A stretch of 64,000 nt of DNA from Streptomyces agglomeratus (lineage in GTDB: Bacteria > Actinomycetota > Actinomycetes > Streptomycetales > Streptomycetaceae), in contig NZ_MEHJ01000001.1 of the NCBI RefSeq assembly GCF_001746415.1, positions 1,551,001 through 1,615,000 on the forward strand, in the 5' to 3' direction. The notes under the pieces were generated by a model. The model made no database searches, was not told the origin of the DNA, and saw nothing but the letters and a program-made list of their open reading frames with translations. Positions 54,048 through 62,647 of the stretch are shown piece after piece. Each line of letters opens with the position of its first letter. The stretch's first letter is position 1. Both the position numbers and the translations under genes were made by a program.

Positions 54048-55265
54048 TCAGCGAAGTTCGTCGAAGGCGTTGGCGAACGTGGTCAAAGCCCTGGCCACGT
54101 GCGGCAGTTCCAGAGGATCCGCCGACGTGAGGGACTCCAGACACTGCTCCGGGGTTGCCCCGAGCAGGGGGGCGGTCGCGAGCCGCACGCGCAGCGCGCC
54201 CATCTCGTCGCCGAACCGGTGCCCGCCGGGGACGGCGGCGCCGAGACGTGCGGTCAAGTACTCCTCCAGGTCCATGGAGTCGGTGACATCCCGGGCGGCG
54301 AGGCCGGCGCGCAGCGGTCCGAGGTCGGCGTACAGGTGGCGGCCGGCCTGCGGCGGGCGGGCGAGCGCACCGGAGGCGAGGACCGCGCGGTGCGCGGCGG
54401 CGGCCAGGCGCGCGTGCAGCGCGGCGGCGGTGCGCAGCCGGACGGCGACCGGCTCGGGCTCGGCGAGCGCGTACGTCGCCGCCTCGGCCACCGGCCCCGC
54501 CACGACGGCGCCGATCGCGGTCAGCAGGTCGAGGGTCCTGGCGTGCAGCGCGGCGCCGTAGCCGGTGAGCGGGCAGCGGGCGACGGCGGCGGGCCAGCTC
54601 GCCGGGGTGTACGCCCCGGCGAGGTCGGCGAGTACGGTCACCTGGCCCGGGAACATCTCGGCGGGGCTGACGAACACCGTCTCCTGCGGGCGGTGCAGCG
54701 TGTCGCCCCAGGTCTCGTCGCTGATGATGTGCAGGCCCTCGGAGACGGCCGCCTCGCAGACCTCGTGCACGAGTTCGGGCGGGGCGACGGTGGCGGTCGG
54801 GTCGTCGGGGACGCAGAGCAGCAGCAGGCGCGGATCGCCGCCCTCGTCGCGGACCCGCCGTACGGTCTCCAGCAGCGCGAACGGATCGGTCACTCCGCCG
54901 CACTCGGCCGGCGTGGGCACGTGGTAGGCGGCCCGTCCGAGCATCGTTGCCTGCGGCACCCACGAGGCGGGGCAGGGGCGCGGCAGCAGGACGTCGCCCC
55001 CGACGGCGGCCATCAGCGCGAACAGCAGCGGCTGGGCGCCGGAGGCGACCGCGACGCACCGCGTCTCGGCGTGGAGTCCGCGCCGCAGCCAGTACGCGGC
55101 GGCGGCTGCGCACAGGGCGGGGCCGCCGCCCGGGGGCTCGGCGTGGATGCGTCCGGCGGCGGAGGCGAGGACCGCGGACAGCTCCGGCGGTACCGGCAGG
55201 CCCGGGCCGGGGGCGGGCGGCCCGAACCGCACGGGTCCGCGCCCTTCCTCGACCGTCCGCTGCAT
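54048..55265 (-). CDS. Aminotransferase-fold protein lacking any lysine
   Basis: A 405-residue protein with the layout of class I/II PLP aminotransferases: VASGAQPLLFALMAAVGG (cofactor phosphate region), LLLCVPDDPTATV in place of the NPNNPTG motif, and IISDETWGDTL where the Asp binding the PLP ring nitrogen belongs. At the site of the PLP lysine (usually SxSKxxxxxGxRxG) it has VLADLAGAYTPASWPAAVARC. I found no Lys anywhere in the translated chain, so it cannot form the usual internal aldimine. It is 38 bp upstream of the NAPE-PLD-like gene on the same strand. A regulatory or non-PLP role is inferred. Confidence 0.82.
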   Translation of the reverse strand: MQRTVEEGRGPVRFGPPAPGPGLPVPPELSAVLASAAGRIHAEPPGGGPALCAAAAAYWLRRGLHAETRCVAVASGAQPLLFALMAAVGGDVLLPRPCPASWVPQATMLGRAAYHVPTPAECGGVTDPFALLETVRRVRDEGGDPRLLLLCVPDDPTATVAPPELVHEVCEAAVSEGLHIISDETWGDTLHRPQETVFVSPAEMFPGQVTVLADLAGAYTPASWPAAVARCPLTGYGAALHARTLDLLTAIGAVVAGPVAEAATYALAEPEPVAVRLRTAAALHARLAAAAHRAVLASGALARPPQAGRHLYADLGPLRAGLAARDVTDSMDLEEYLTARLGAAVPGGHRFGDEMGALRVRLATAPLLGATPEQCLESLTSADPLELPHVARALTTFANAFDELR

Positions 55266-55488
55266 GCGGTCACCTCCACGCCGATCCGCTGGCCCTGTAT
55301 ACGGTTATACGGGTGGTTCCGGTGCGGCGCTTGTGGGGCGGGACCCGCCGGGGCTGTGCCCCTCGGCCCCGGTCCGCTCGGCACCGGGCGGGCCGGTTCG
55401 TCCCGGCCCGCTGCCCCGGAAGATCCGCGTCAACCGGGCCGGATCGCGCGCGGGGGAGGTTTCCGGGCGTACCCAGGAGGGCCGCCGC

Positions 55489-56754
55489 TCACCGCACGGT
55501 GACCCTGTGCCGTACGACCGCGTCGAAGAGGTAGCCCTGGGCGTTGTGCACCGAGGTGACCGGCTGGGTGTTGCCCGCCGCGTCCGTGGCGCGGGCCAGC
55601 AGTTCCGCCGGGCCCTCGCGACGCGGGCGCCAGTCGGCCGACCAGCGCACCCAGCTGTCGCGGTGCAGGGTGTCGCGCAGTTTCGCCGGGCGCCAGTGCG
55701 CGCCCCCGTCCGTACTGACCTCCACCCTGCGCACGGCGGCCGCCGCCGACCAGGAACGGCCGGTCAGACGGTGGATCCGGCCCGCCTCGAAGGCGGTCCC
55801 CGGCGCGCACTCGAAGAGGCTCTTGATCGTCTGGCGGGTGAGCGGAGCGCTGCCCTCCGGCGGGTACGCGTCGCCGAACAGCCGGTAGTACCGCGTGGTC
55901 CAGGGCGAGGACAGCGGCGTGGCGCTGACCTCGATGTCTCCGAGCCACTTGATGGACGCGATCCCGACCCAGGAGGGCGCGACGACGCGCACCGGGAAGC
56001 CGTGGTCGTACGGGAGGGGCTCGCCGTTCATCTCGTACGCGAGGATCACGTCGTCCATCGCCTTGGCGACCGGCATGGGCCTGCGGGGCCGGCCCATGCC
56101 GACGCCTCCCGCGACGAACTCGTCGTCCAGGCCGCGCGGCATCACGTCGACCGCGCGGTCGTCGATCCCGGCGCGCCGCAGCACGTCGGCGAGGCGGACT
56201 CCGCGCCATCGCGCGACGCCGATCGCGCCGAGGGTCCAGGGGGTGCCGGTGACCGGCTGCCCCTGCTGGCTGTCGTAGTAGGCGCGGCCGTTGCCCGCGC
56301 ACTCCAGGAAGGCGGTGCGGGTGACGGAGGGCAGGGAACGCAGTTGCCCGTACGTGAACTCGACCGGACCGCCGCGCAGGCCGCTGCCCCACACGGTGAG
56401 CTTCCACTGCGACTCGCCGAGGCGCGGTGTGGAGGTGTGGTTGCGTACGAAGAACCGGTCGGCGGGGGTGAGGCGGCCGGTTCCCGCGAAGGCGGCGACG
56501 TCGGTCTCGGCGTTGGTGCCCCGGACGGTGAAGAGGCCGGGCGGCAGCGGCTTGACGATGCCGGGCGCGGACACCGGCCGGGACACCGCCCCGGACGGCG
56601 ACGCGGCTGCGCCCGGCGCGGCGGCCCACTGCGCGGCGAGGGGTGTCGCGGCGAGCAGTTTCAGCAGGTCGCGGCGGCCCACTCCGCCCGGCCCGGAGCG
56701 GTCGGCCGCGCCGGGCCGGGAGCGGTGGGGCCCAGAGGTCGTCGCAGCGCTCAT
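55489..56754 (-). CDS. Sulfite oxidase family molybdopterin enzyme, Tat-exported
   Basis: A 421-residue molybdoenzyme. A twin-arginine signal (VGRRDLLKLLAATPLAA, about residues 25-50) indicates export of the folded protein. The molybdenum-ligand Cys152 is in AFLECAGNGR; GFPVRVVAPSWVGIASIKWLGDIEV is the conserved pterin-binding block, and a C-terminal Mo-co dimerisation domain follows (RRVEVSTDGGAHWRPA). There is no heme domain, as in SorA/YedY-type proteins; an electron acceptor is not encoded beside it. ATG at 56754 has GGAG seven bases upstream. The 223 bp downstream of the next gene start (55266-55488) holds no gene. Confidence 0.87.
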   Translation of the reverse strand: MSAATTSGPHRSRPGAADRSGPGGVGRRDLLKLLAATPLAAQWAAAPGAAASPSGAVSRPVSAPGIVKPLPPGLFTVRGTNAETDVAAFAGTGRLTPADRFFVRNHTSTPRLGESQWKLTVWGSGLRGGPVEFTYGQLRSLPSVTRTAFLECAGNGRAYYDSQQGQPVTGTPWTLGAIGVARWRGVRLADVLRRAGIDDRAVDVMPRGLDDEFVAGGVGMGRPRRPMPVAKAMDDVILAYEMNGEPLPYDHGFPVRVVAPSWVGIASIKWLGDIEVSATPLSSPWTTRYYRLFGDAYPPEGSAPLTRQTIKSLFECAPGTAFEAGRIHRLTGRSWSAAAAVRRVEVSTDGGAHWRPAKLRDTLHRDSWVRWSADWRPRREGPAELLARATDAAGNTQPVTSVHNAQGYLFDAVVRHRVTVR

Positions 56755-56794
56755 CACGGAACTCCTCGCACGTCGGGAGACAGGGAGGGGGAGC

Positions 56795-57502
56795 CTAGGG
56801 GCGCGCCGCGAGCCGGGCCAGAGTGCTTTCCAGGCCACTGCCCCGGCCCTCGACGACCCTCTGCGCGACCTCCGCCAGCTTGCGGTTCGACCGCTGCGAC
56901 AGTTGCCGGAGCACCGCGAACGCCTCCTCGCCGTCGCAGCCCAGTGCGTGCATCACGATGCCGCTGGCCTGGTCGATAGCGGCGCGCGAGTGCAGCGCTG
57001 TTTCCAGCTGGTCCACCTCGGCCAGGGCCTCGCGGTAGCGCCGGTCACGGACCAGGCCGGCCGTCACCTGCTCGCCCAGGACGCCCACCGGACCGTACGC
57101 CGCGCGCTCCAGGGAACCGGGGCGGAAACTGTAGAGGCTGACAGTGACCTCGATGCCGGTCCGGCAGAAGGGGATGGTCACACTGGCCCGTACGCCGGAG
57201 TCGAGCGCCAGCGCCCGGTACGCGGGCCAGCGCTCCTCGTTCAGCAGGTCCTCCGCGTCCACGGGCCCGCCCCGGTCGAGCGCGGCGGGGATCGGCCCGT
57301 CCCCGACCGCGAGCTGTACGGACGCGAGTGCGGCCAGATCGGGATGGGTCGCCGTCGCGCGCCGTTCGGTGCCACCGTCCGCGATCGTGGCCACGGCGCC
57401 GCAGCTGGCCGGGGCGCAGCGTGCGCACTGCTCGGCGAGTTCGGAGAGCCTGCGCACCGCGGAGTCGGGTTCCGGTCCCTGCACTTCCTGCTCGGACAGC
57501 AT
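56795..57502 (-). CDS. GAF and ANTAR domain protein
   Basis: A 235-residue protein: a GAF sensor domain (about 15-160) and a C-terminal ANTAR RNA-binding domain (about 165-225; LETALHSRAAIDQASGIVMHALGCDGEEAFAVLRQLSQRSNRKLAEVAQRVV). ANTAR proteins bind paired hairpins in nascent RNA to prevent termination. The GAF part has several Cys (CARCAPASC) that might sense redox or metal. ATG at 57502 has GGAGG. It is divergent from the PAS-GAF gene. Confidence 0.88.
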   Translation of the reverse strand: MLSEQEVQGPEPDSAVRRLSELAEQCARCAPASCGAVATIADGGTERRATATHPDLAALASVQLAVGDGPIPAALDRGGPVDAEDLLNEERWPAYRALALDSGVRASVTIPFCRTGIEVTVSLYSFRPGSLERAAYGPVGVLGEQVTAGLVRDRRYREALAEVDQLETALHSRAAIDQASGIVMHALGCDGEEAFAVLRQLSQRSNRKLAEVAQRVVEGRGSGLESTLARLAARP

Positions 57503-57577
57503 GGCGGGGTCCTCCCTTCTCTCTGCGGCTTCCCGCCACCCGATCCGCAAAACCGCTGGACCGGTTAGCTTTCTCGT

Positions 57578-58804
57578 ATGACGCAGACGGACGACTTCGG
57601 CGCGGAGCTGGCGGATTTCGTCAGACGGGTCGGCGAGTTGAAGGCGGCGCGCGCCCTTCCGCGCGACGAGCACCTCGCCGTCCTCGATGCGGCTCTCTTC
57701 GAACTCCGGCACGTGGCCGACACCTTGTGGCCCCGGTACGAGCGGCTGAAGGCCGCCGCTCCCAACGCCCCCTCCCCCGACCGGCAGGAGCGACAGGAGC
57801 GGCACCTGCTCAAGGCCTTGCTCCAACGGCTGCCGATGCCGGTCGTCCTGGTGGACAAGGACACGGTCGTACGCCGGATGAACTTCGCCGCGACGGGCCT
57901 CACCGGCGTACGCGCCGGGTATGCGACGGGGCGCCCGCTCTCGGCGCTCCTGAGCCCCGGGGACCGGGGCGCGCTGCGGTCGCAGGCCGCGGCCGTGGCG
58001 CGCGGCGAGGGCGACCGGAGCCTGCCGGTCCATCTCCAGCAGCGGCCGGACGAACGGCTGCTGGCCACCTTGACCGCGCTGCGCCCGCCGGACGAGCCCC
58101 ATCCGGCCGTGCTCGTCGTCCTCCAGACCGGGGTCTCCGCGGGCGCGGCCCCTTCCGGCGGCAGGCCGCGGTCCGCGGGGGCCGTCGCGGTGGGACGGCG
58201 GCGCCCGGCGCTGCCGGACCTGGTGGAGACGACCGGGCACGCGGAGCGACTGGACCTCGTCGACGCGATGACGACGGCGCTGCTGTCCGTCGCTCCGGGG
58301 GACCCGGAGGCGGCTCTGGAAAGGGCCGCCCGGGTACTGCACGAACGTTTCGCCGACTGGGTGGTCGCCGACACCGTCGCCGGAAGGCCGATGAAGCGCT
58401 CACTGGTGCTGGGGCCCGGCGGTCCGGGTGACGAAGCGCTCGTACAGGCGCTGGCGGGACAGGACCCGGCCGACTGCGCGCTGGTGATGGAAGCCGCCCG
58501 GGGCGGCTCCGCGAGCCTCCAGGTGCGGCCGGAGGACACGGACGCCTTCGGTCAGGACCCGGCAGGCGATCCCGTTCTCGTACGGGCGGACGTCACCTCG
58601 CTGCTGTGCGTGCCGCTGACGGCACCGGGTGACAACGGGGCCCCCGGGCCCGTCCAGGGCGTGCTCACCCTGTTCCGTACGGGCGCCCGGCGGGCGTTCT
58701 CCATGGCGGAGGGGCAGGTCATGGACCTGATGTCACGCCACGCGGCCCTCGCTATGCGGCGTCCCGCATCGCCTCGTCGCGCAGACGGTTACAGCAGCGG
58801 CTGA
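57578..58804 (+). CDS. PAS-GAF sensor protein without output domain
   Basis: A 408-residue protein with a helical start, a PAS domain (about 80-190; RLPMPVVLVDKDTVVRRMNFAATGLTG) and a GAF domain (about 230-395; ERAARVLHERFADWVVADTV; LLCVPLTAPGD). Related actinomycete proteins continue into a PP2C phosphatase that controls SigB-type sigma factors; that domain is absent here. The gene ends by overlapping the convergent sigma-factor gene by 53 bases. No ribosome site is seen at the ATG. Confidence 0.8.
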   Translation: MTQTDDFGAELADFVRRVGELKAARALPRDEHLAVLDAALFELRHVADTLWPRYERLKAAAPNAPSPDRQERQERHLLKALLQRLPMPVVLVDKDTVVRRMNFAATGLTGVRAGYATGRPLSALLSPGDRGALRSQAAAVARGEGDRSLPVHLQQRPDERLLATLTALRPPDEPHPAVLVVLQTGVSAGAAPSGGRPRSAGAVAVGRRRPALPDLVETTGHAERLDLVDAMTTALLSVAPGDPEAALERAARVLHERFADWVVADTVAGRPMKRSLVLGPGGPGDEALVQALAGQDPADCALVMEAARGGSASLQVRPEDTDAFGQDPAGDPVLVRADVTSLLCVPLTAPGDNGAPGPVQGVLTLFRTGARRAFSMAEGQVMDLMSRHAALAMRRPASPRRADGYSSG

Positions 58805-59546
58805 TCAGCCGGGACACGTGCATCTGGGAGAGGCCGAGATCCTCGGCGATGCTGCTCTGCGTCATGTCGCGGAAGAAGCGCATGTAGAGGATCTTCTTCT
58901 CGCGCTCGGGGAGCCGGCTGAGGGCCGGCTTGACGGCCTCGCGGTCGACGATGACGTCGAGCGCCCCGTCGGGGCCGCCGAGGGCGTCGCTGAGCGAGTA
59001 GCCGTCGCCCGTACCCGGCAGCTGGGCGTCGAGGGACAGCGCGGTGAAGGAGTCGAGCGCCTCCAGGCCGGCGAGGGCCTCGTCCTCGGTCATCCCGGCC
59101 TTCTCGGCGATCTCCGCGACGGTGGGCGCACCCCCCGGAACGGTGGCGGAGAGCTCCTGGCCGGCCGCGCGTACCCGGTTGCGGAGGTCCTGGACGCGGC
59201 GCGGTACGTGGAGGGTCCACATGTGGTCGCGGAAGTGGCGCTTGATCTCACCGGTGATGGTCGGCACGGCGTAGCTCTCGAAGGCCGAACCGTGGTCCGG
59301 GTCGTACCGGTCGACGGCCTTGACCAGGCCGAGCGCGGCCACCTGGCGCAGATCCTCGATGGCCTCGCCGCGGTTGCGGAACCGGCCCGCGAGACGGTCG
59401 GCCATCGGCAGCCAGGCGTTCACGATCTCCTGCCGCAACGCGTCCCGCTCCTCGCCCTCGGGCAGGGCACACAGACGGCGGAAAGCCTCGGTGGTGTCGG
59501 GGGCGTCGTGGTGCGGGTGCGTCCTGCGAGCGGTGGTGGTACGCAT
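58752..59546 (-). CDS. RNA polymerase sigma factor of the SigB/SigF/SigG family
   Basis: A 264-residue sigma factor: region 2 (LAGRFRNRGEAIEDLRQVAALGLVKAVDRYDPDHGSAFESYAVPTITGEIKRHFRDHMWTLHVPRRVQ split over about 55-120), region 3 (about 125-175) and region 4 with helix-turn-helix (MTQSSIAEDLGLSQMHVSRLISRC). This SigF/SigB group drives stress and sporulation genes and is usually held by anti-sigma factors; none is adjacent, though sensor proteins (GAF-ANTAR, PAS-GAF) are. ATG at 59546. Confidence 0.9.
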   Translation of the reverse strand: MRTTTARRTHPHHDAPDTTEAFRRLCALPEGEERDALRQEIVNAWLPMADRLAGRFRNRGEAIEDLRQVAALGLVKAVDRYDPDHGSAFESYAVPTITGEIKRHFRDHMWTLHVPRRVQDLRNRVRAAGQELSATVPGGAPTVAEIAEKAGMTEDEALAGLEALDSFTALSLDAQLPGTGDGYSLSDALGGPDGALDVIVDREAVKPALSRLPEREKKILYMRFFRDMTQSSIAEDLGLSQMHVSRLISRCCNRLRDEAMRDAA

Positions 59547-59736
59547 CTTCGTTGCAACTCCCTGAACGGTGCAGACGGCGGATGGATGTCACCGCGGGGA
59601 GGTTGCCGGGGCTCCTGGACGTGACACGCCCGGAGCGCCAAACCGCCGCTCCCACGGACGTGCCTCCGGTCCGAAGCACATGGAGCACGTGCCCCGGCTT
59701 ACCGATGGCAAACGGGTCGGGTTTCCAGGACTGCCG

Positions 59737-59761
59737 GTTTCCATCACCGCATGCCTGGTAC
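59737..59761 (+). promoter_or_regulatory. SigB-like promoter of the TPP enzyme gene
   Basis: GTTT (59737-59740), 15-base spacer, TGGTAC (59756-59761): one mismatch from the actinomycete SigB-type pattern GNNT-N14-16-GGGTAC. Start of the gene lies 53 bases downstream. The SigB-family sigma gene is adjacent. Confidence 0.5.
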
Positions 59762-59814
59762 TCGGCAGAGTGCTGCTTTTCATCTGCCCGACCGCCCCGT
59801 AGGAGGCCCCTCAT

Positions 59815-61620
59815 ATGAGCACCGACGTTGCCGACCGGATCCTGTCGCGCCTGCGCGAATGGGGAGTCGAGTGCGTCTTCGGCTATCCGGGTGACGGCAT
59901 CAACGGCCTGCTGGCGGCCTGGGAGCGCGCAGACGACGCCCCTCGTTTCATCCAGTCCCGGCACGAGGAGATGTCGGCCTTCGAAGCGGTGGGCTACGCG
60001 AAGTTCGGGAACCGGCTCGGCGTGTGCGTCGCGACGTCGGGGCCCGGCGCGATCCACCTGCTGAACGGCCTGTACGACGCCAAGCTCGACCATGTGCCCG
60101 TGGTGGCCGTCGTCGGTCAGACCGCGCGCAGCGCGATGGGCGGCTCGTACCAGCAGGAGGTCGACCTGCACTCGCTGTTCAAGGACGTCGCCTCCGACTT
60201 CTGCGAGACGGTGACCGTGCCGGAGCAGCTGCCGAACGTACTGGACCGGGCGATCCGCACGGCGTACGCCCGTCGCTGTCCCACCGCGGTCATCGTGCCG
60301 GCGGACGTGCAGGAGCTGGAGTACACGCCCCCGCCGCACGCCTTCAAGATGGTCCCCTCCAGCCTGGACCGCACCAGCTGGACCGCGATGCCGTCGCCGG
60401 ACGCCCTGCGGCGGGCGGCGGACGTGCTCAACGCCGGCGACAAGGTGGCGATCCTGGTGGGTCAGGGCGCCGCCGGGGCGCGGGCCGAGGTCGCCGAGGT
60501 GGCGGAGCTGCTCGGGGCGGGCGTCGCCAAGGCGCTGCTCGGCAAGGACGTGCTGTCGGACGAGCTGCCGTACGTCACGGGCTCGGTCGGGCTGCTGGGC
60601 ACCCGTCCTTCGTACGAGATGATGCGCGACTGCGACACGCTGCTGACCATCGGCTCCAGCTTCCCGTACTCCCAGTTCCTGCCCGAGTTCGACAAGGCGC
60701 GGGCCGTGCAGATCGACATCGACCCGCACATGATCGGGATGCGCTATCCGTACGAGGTGAACCTGGTCGGTGACGCGCGGGCGACGCTGCGCGAGCTGAT
60801 TCCCCTGCTGCGCCGCCAGGAGTCGCGCGACTGGTTCGACGAGATCTGCGCGGCCGTCGAGCGGTGGACGGAGATCATGGAGCGGCGGGCCGCCCTGTCC
60901 GCCGACCCGATCAATCCGGAGTACGTGGCGGCGCGGCTGTCACCGCTGCTGCCGGACCACGCGATGGTGACGGCGGACTCGGGGTCGGCGACCAACTGGT
61001 TCGCGCGCCACGTACGGCTGCGCGGCGACATGCGCGCGTCGCTGTCGGGGACGCTGGCGACCATGGGGTGCGGTGTGCCGTACGCGATCGGCGCGAAGTT
61101 CGCGCATCCGAACCGTCCCGCGATCGCGCTCGTCGGGGACGGCGCGATGCAGATGAACGGCATGGCGGAGCTGATCTCGGTGGCGAAGTACCGCCATCTG
61201 TGGGAGGACCCGCGGCTGGTGGTCGCCGTCTGGAACAACCAGGACCTGAACCAGGTGACGTGGGAGCTGCGGGCGATGGGCGGATCGCCGTCGTTCCTGC
61301 CCTCCCAGTCGCTGCCCGATGTGTCGTACGCGGCGTTCGCCGAGTCGATCGGCCTCACCGGGATCCGGGTGGAGAAGCCGGAGGAGGTCGAGGGGGCGTG
61401 GCGGGCCGCGCTCGCGGCCGACGGCCCCGTCGTACTGGACTTCGTCACCGATCCGTCGGTGCCGCCGGTCCCGCCGCACGCGACGTGGGAGCAGATCGAG
61501 TCGATGGCCTCGGCGCTGCTGAAGGGTGACCCGGACGGGGCGGCGGTGATGAAGCAGGGGCTGAAGTCGAAGTTCCAGGAGTTCCTGCCGGGCAGCCCCA
61601 GGCCGGGCGCGGACGACTGA
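59815..61620 (+). CDS. Thiamine diphosphate enzyme, pyruvate oxidase/dehydrogenase (PoxB)-like
   Basis: A 601-residue TPP enzyme with all three domains: N-terminal PYR domain with the catalytic Glu in QSRHEEMSAFEAVGYAK and GPGAIHLLNGLYDAKLDHVPV; central FAD-type domain; C-terminal PP domain with GDGAMQMNGMAELISVAKY ... WNNQDLNQVTWE (GDG...NN metal/TPP motif). It is close to PoxB-type pyruvate oxidases and to general-stress enzymes such as YdaP. GGAGG precedes the ATG by eight bases, and a SigB-like promoter lies upstream. Confidence 0.87.
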   Translation: MSTDVADRILSRLREWGVECVFGYPGDGINGLLAAWERADDAPRFIQSRHEEMSAFEAVGYAKFGNRLGVCVATSGPGAIHLLNGLYDAKLDHVPVVAVVGQTARSAMGGSYQQEVDLHSLFKDVASDFCETVTVPEQLPNVLDRAIRTAYARRCPTAVIVPADVQELEYTPPPHAFKMVPSSLDRTSWTAMPSPDALRRAADVLNAGDKVAILVGQGAAGARAEVAEVAELLGAGVAKALLGKDVLSDELPYVTGSVGLLGTRPSYEMMRDCDTLLTIGSSFPYSQFLPEFDKARAVQIDIDPHMIGMRYPYEVNLVGDARATLRELIPLLRRQESRDWFDEICAAVERWTEIMERRAALSADPINPEYVAARLSPLLPDHAMVTADSGSATNWFARHVRLRGDMRASLSGTLATMGCGVPYAIGAKFAHPNRPAIALVGDGAMQMNGMAELISVAKYRHLWEDPRLVVAVWNNQDLNQVTWELRAMGGSPSFLPSQSLPDVSYAAFAESIGLTGIRVEKPEEVEGAWRAALAADGPVVLDFVTDPSVPPVPPHATWEQIESMASALLKGDPDGAAVMKQGLKSKFQEFLPGSPRPGADD

Positions 61621-61637
61621 CGGTCCGCCGCCCCGGC

Positions 61638-61799
61638 TCAGTCGCCGGACGGGCTCGTGACCGAGCCTGTCCGGCGGTGGCGGTGACGCCCCTTCGCCTG
61701 CGTCGAAAGTATGAACTCCTCGTAGCGGCCGAGCGCGATGATCACGCCCAGCATGAGAACCGGAACGAATACCGGGATCAGGACGGTCAAGCCCACCAT
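61638..61799 (-). CDS. 53-residue single-span membrane protein
   Basis: A short gene: MVGLTVLIPVFVPVLMLGVI then IALGRYEEFIL and a basic tail RHRHRR. One hydrophobic span of about 20 residues at the N-terminus, then an amphipathic cytoplasmic part. AAGGA lies seven bases before the ATG at 61799, and the codon use is normal for the neighbours. Small proteins of this shape are common in streptomycetes; function unknown. Confidence 0.65.
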   Translation of the reverse strand: MVGLTVLIPVFVPVLMLGVIIALGRYEEFILSTQAKGRHRHRRTGSVTSPSGD

Positions 61800-61897
61800 G
61801 GCCCTGTCCTTCCGTGGGACGGCCTGGTTGCCGGGTCACCAGCACGGCGGTGGGCAAACCCCCGGGCGGCGCCGGAACCGGCGCGCGCCGACAGCAC

Positions 61898-61952
61898 TCC
61901 GGGCGCGTTCCCGCGCCGCCGCCGTTCGAAGCGGTGCGGGAACGCGCCCGGA
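61898..61952. repeat. Perfect 17-bp inverted repeat with 21-base loop
   Basis: Arms TCCGGGCGCGTTCCCGC (61898-61914) and its exact complement (61936-61952). It lies between the divergent 53-residue protein gene and the CBS gene, where a terminator is not expected. It might be an attenuator, a regulator site or the footprint of a mobile element. Confidence 0.85.
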
Positions 61953-62048
61953 GACCCATCCCTGTTCTCCCAAGTGGCCTCTCGGCCGCGCACCGGGTCC
62001 CCCGTACGGCGGGGCCCAAACACCCGCGCGCGCCACCGTTGCGCGCAT

Positions 62049-62072
62049 GTTTGCCGCCCTCGCCACGGGTAC
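62049..62072 (+). promoter_or_regulatory. SigB-type promoter of the CBS-domain gene
   Basis: GTTT (62049-62052), 14-base spacer, GGGTAC (62067-62072): an exact match to the actinomycete general-stress pattern GNNT-N14-16-GGGTAC, 45 bases before the start codon. Confidence 0.65.
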
Positions 62073-62117
62073 CCGCGCCGGTAGCCGAGAGCGAGTGAAG
62101 AGATGAGGCGGACAGCC

Positions 62118-62555
62118 ATGGCCCAGTTCGTGCGGGAAGTCATGACAGCGGGCGTCGCGGCCGTACGGCCCGACGCCTCCCTCGTGGAAGCGGCGCAGTT
62201 GATGCGCGCGCAGGACATCGGTGATGTGCTGGTGGCGCAGGACAACCGGCTGATCGGTGTGCTCACCGACCGGGACATCGCGTTGCGCGCGGTCGCGGAC
62301 GGCTTCGATCCGCTCACGGTCAACGCCGAGTCCGTGTGCACGCCAGCGCCGGTGTGCGTCGGACCGGACGACGAGGTGTCGACGGCCGTCACCCTGATGC
62401 GGCAGCACGCCGTCAGGCGGCTTCCCGTGGTCGAGGACGGGCGCCCGCTCGGAGTGGTGAGCCTCGGTGATCTCGCGGAGTTCCAGGACCCGCGGTCGGC
62501 GCTGGCCGACATCAGCCGGGCAGCGCCGAGCGCGGGCCCCGGCACCGTCGTCTGA
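62118..62555 (+). CDS. Tandem CBS-domain protein
   Basis: A 145-residue protein of two CBS domains (about 6-62: VREVMTAGVAAVRPDASLVEAAQLM ... IGVLTDRDIALRAVADG; about 72-130: VCTPAPVCVGPDDEVSTAVTLMRQHAVRRLPVVEDGRPLGVVSLGDLA). Such proteins bind adenine nucleotides and are typical of general-stress regulons (hypoxic-response-protein-like). ATG at 62118 is favoured over 62103 by the family start. An exact SigB-type promoter lies upstream. Confidence 0.87.
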   Translation: MAQFVREVMTAGVAAVRPDASLVEAAQLMRAQDIGDVLVAQDNRLIGVLTDRDIALRAVADGFDPLTVNAESVCTPAPVCVGPDDEVSTAVTLMRQHAVRRLPVVEDGRPLGVVSLGDLAEFQDPRSALADISRAAPSAGPGTVV

Positions 62556-62647
62556 GGCAGCGGCAGCGGCAGCACCGCTGTACCGCCGCCGCAGCGCACC
62601 CGTACACCCGTACAGCAGCACTACAGCAGTTCCAGGAAGGAAGCACG

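Larger units (their letters stand above)
61800..62117. other. Intergenic region with a long inverted repeat and a stress-type promoter
   Basis: No gene is supported. The region holds a small hairpin (GCGCCGG-AA-CCGGCGC, 61869-61884), the 17-bp inverted repeat at 61898-61952 and the SigB-like promoter at 62049-62072, each listed separately where relevant. Confidence 0.6.

Noticed and set aside
54010..55113. Upstream in-frame extension of the NAPE-PLD-like gene
   Set aside because: It overlaps the aminotransferase-fold gene in another frame, is Arg/Pro-rich without motifs, and a good ribosome site precedes ATG 54009.
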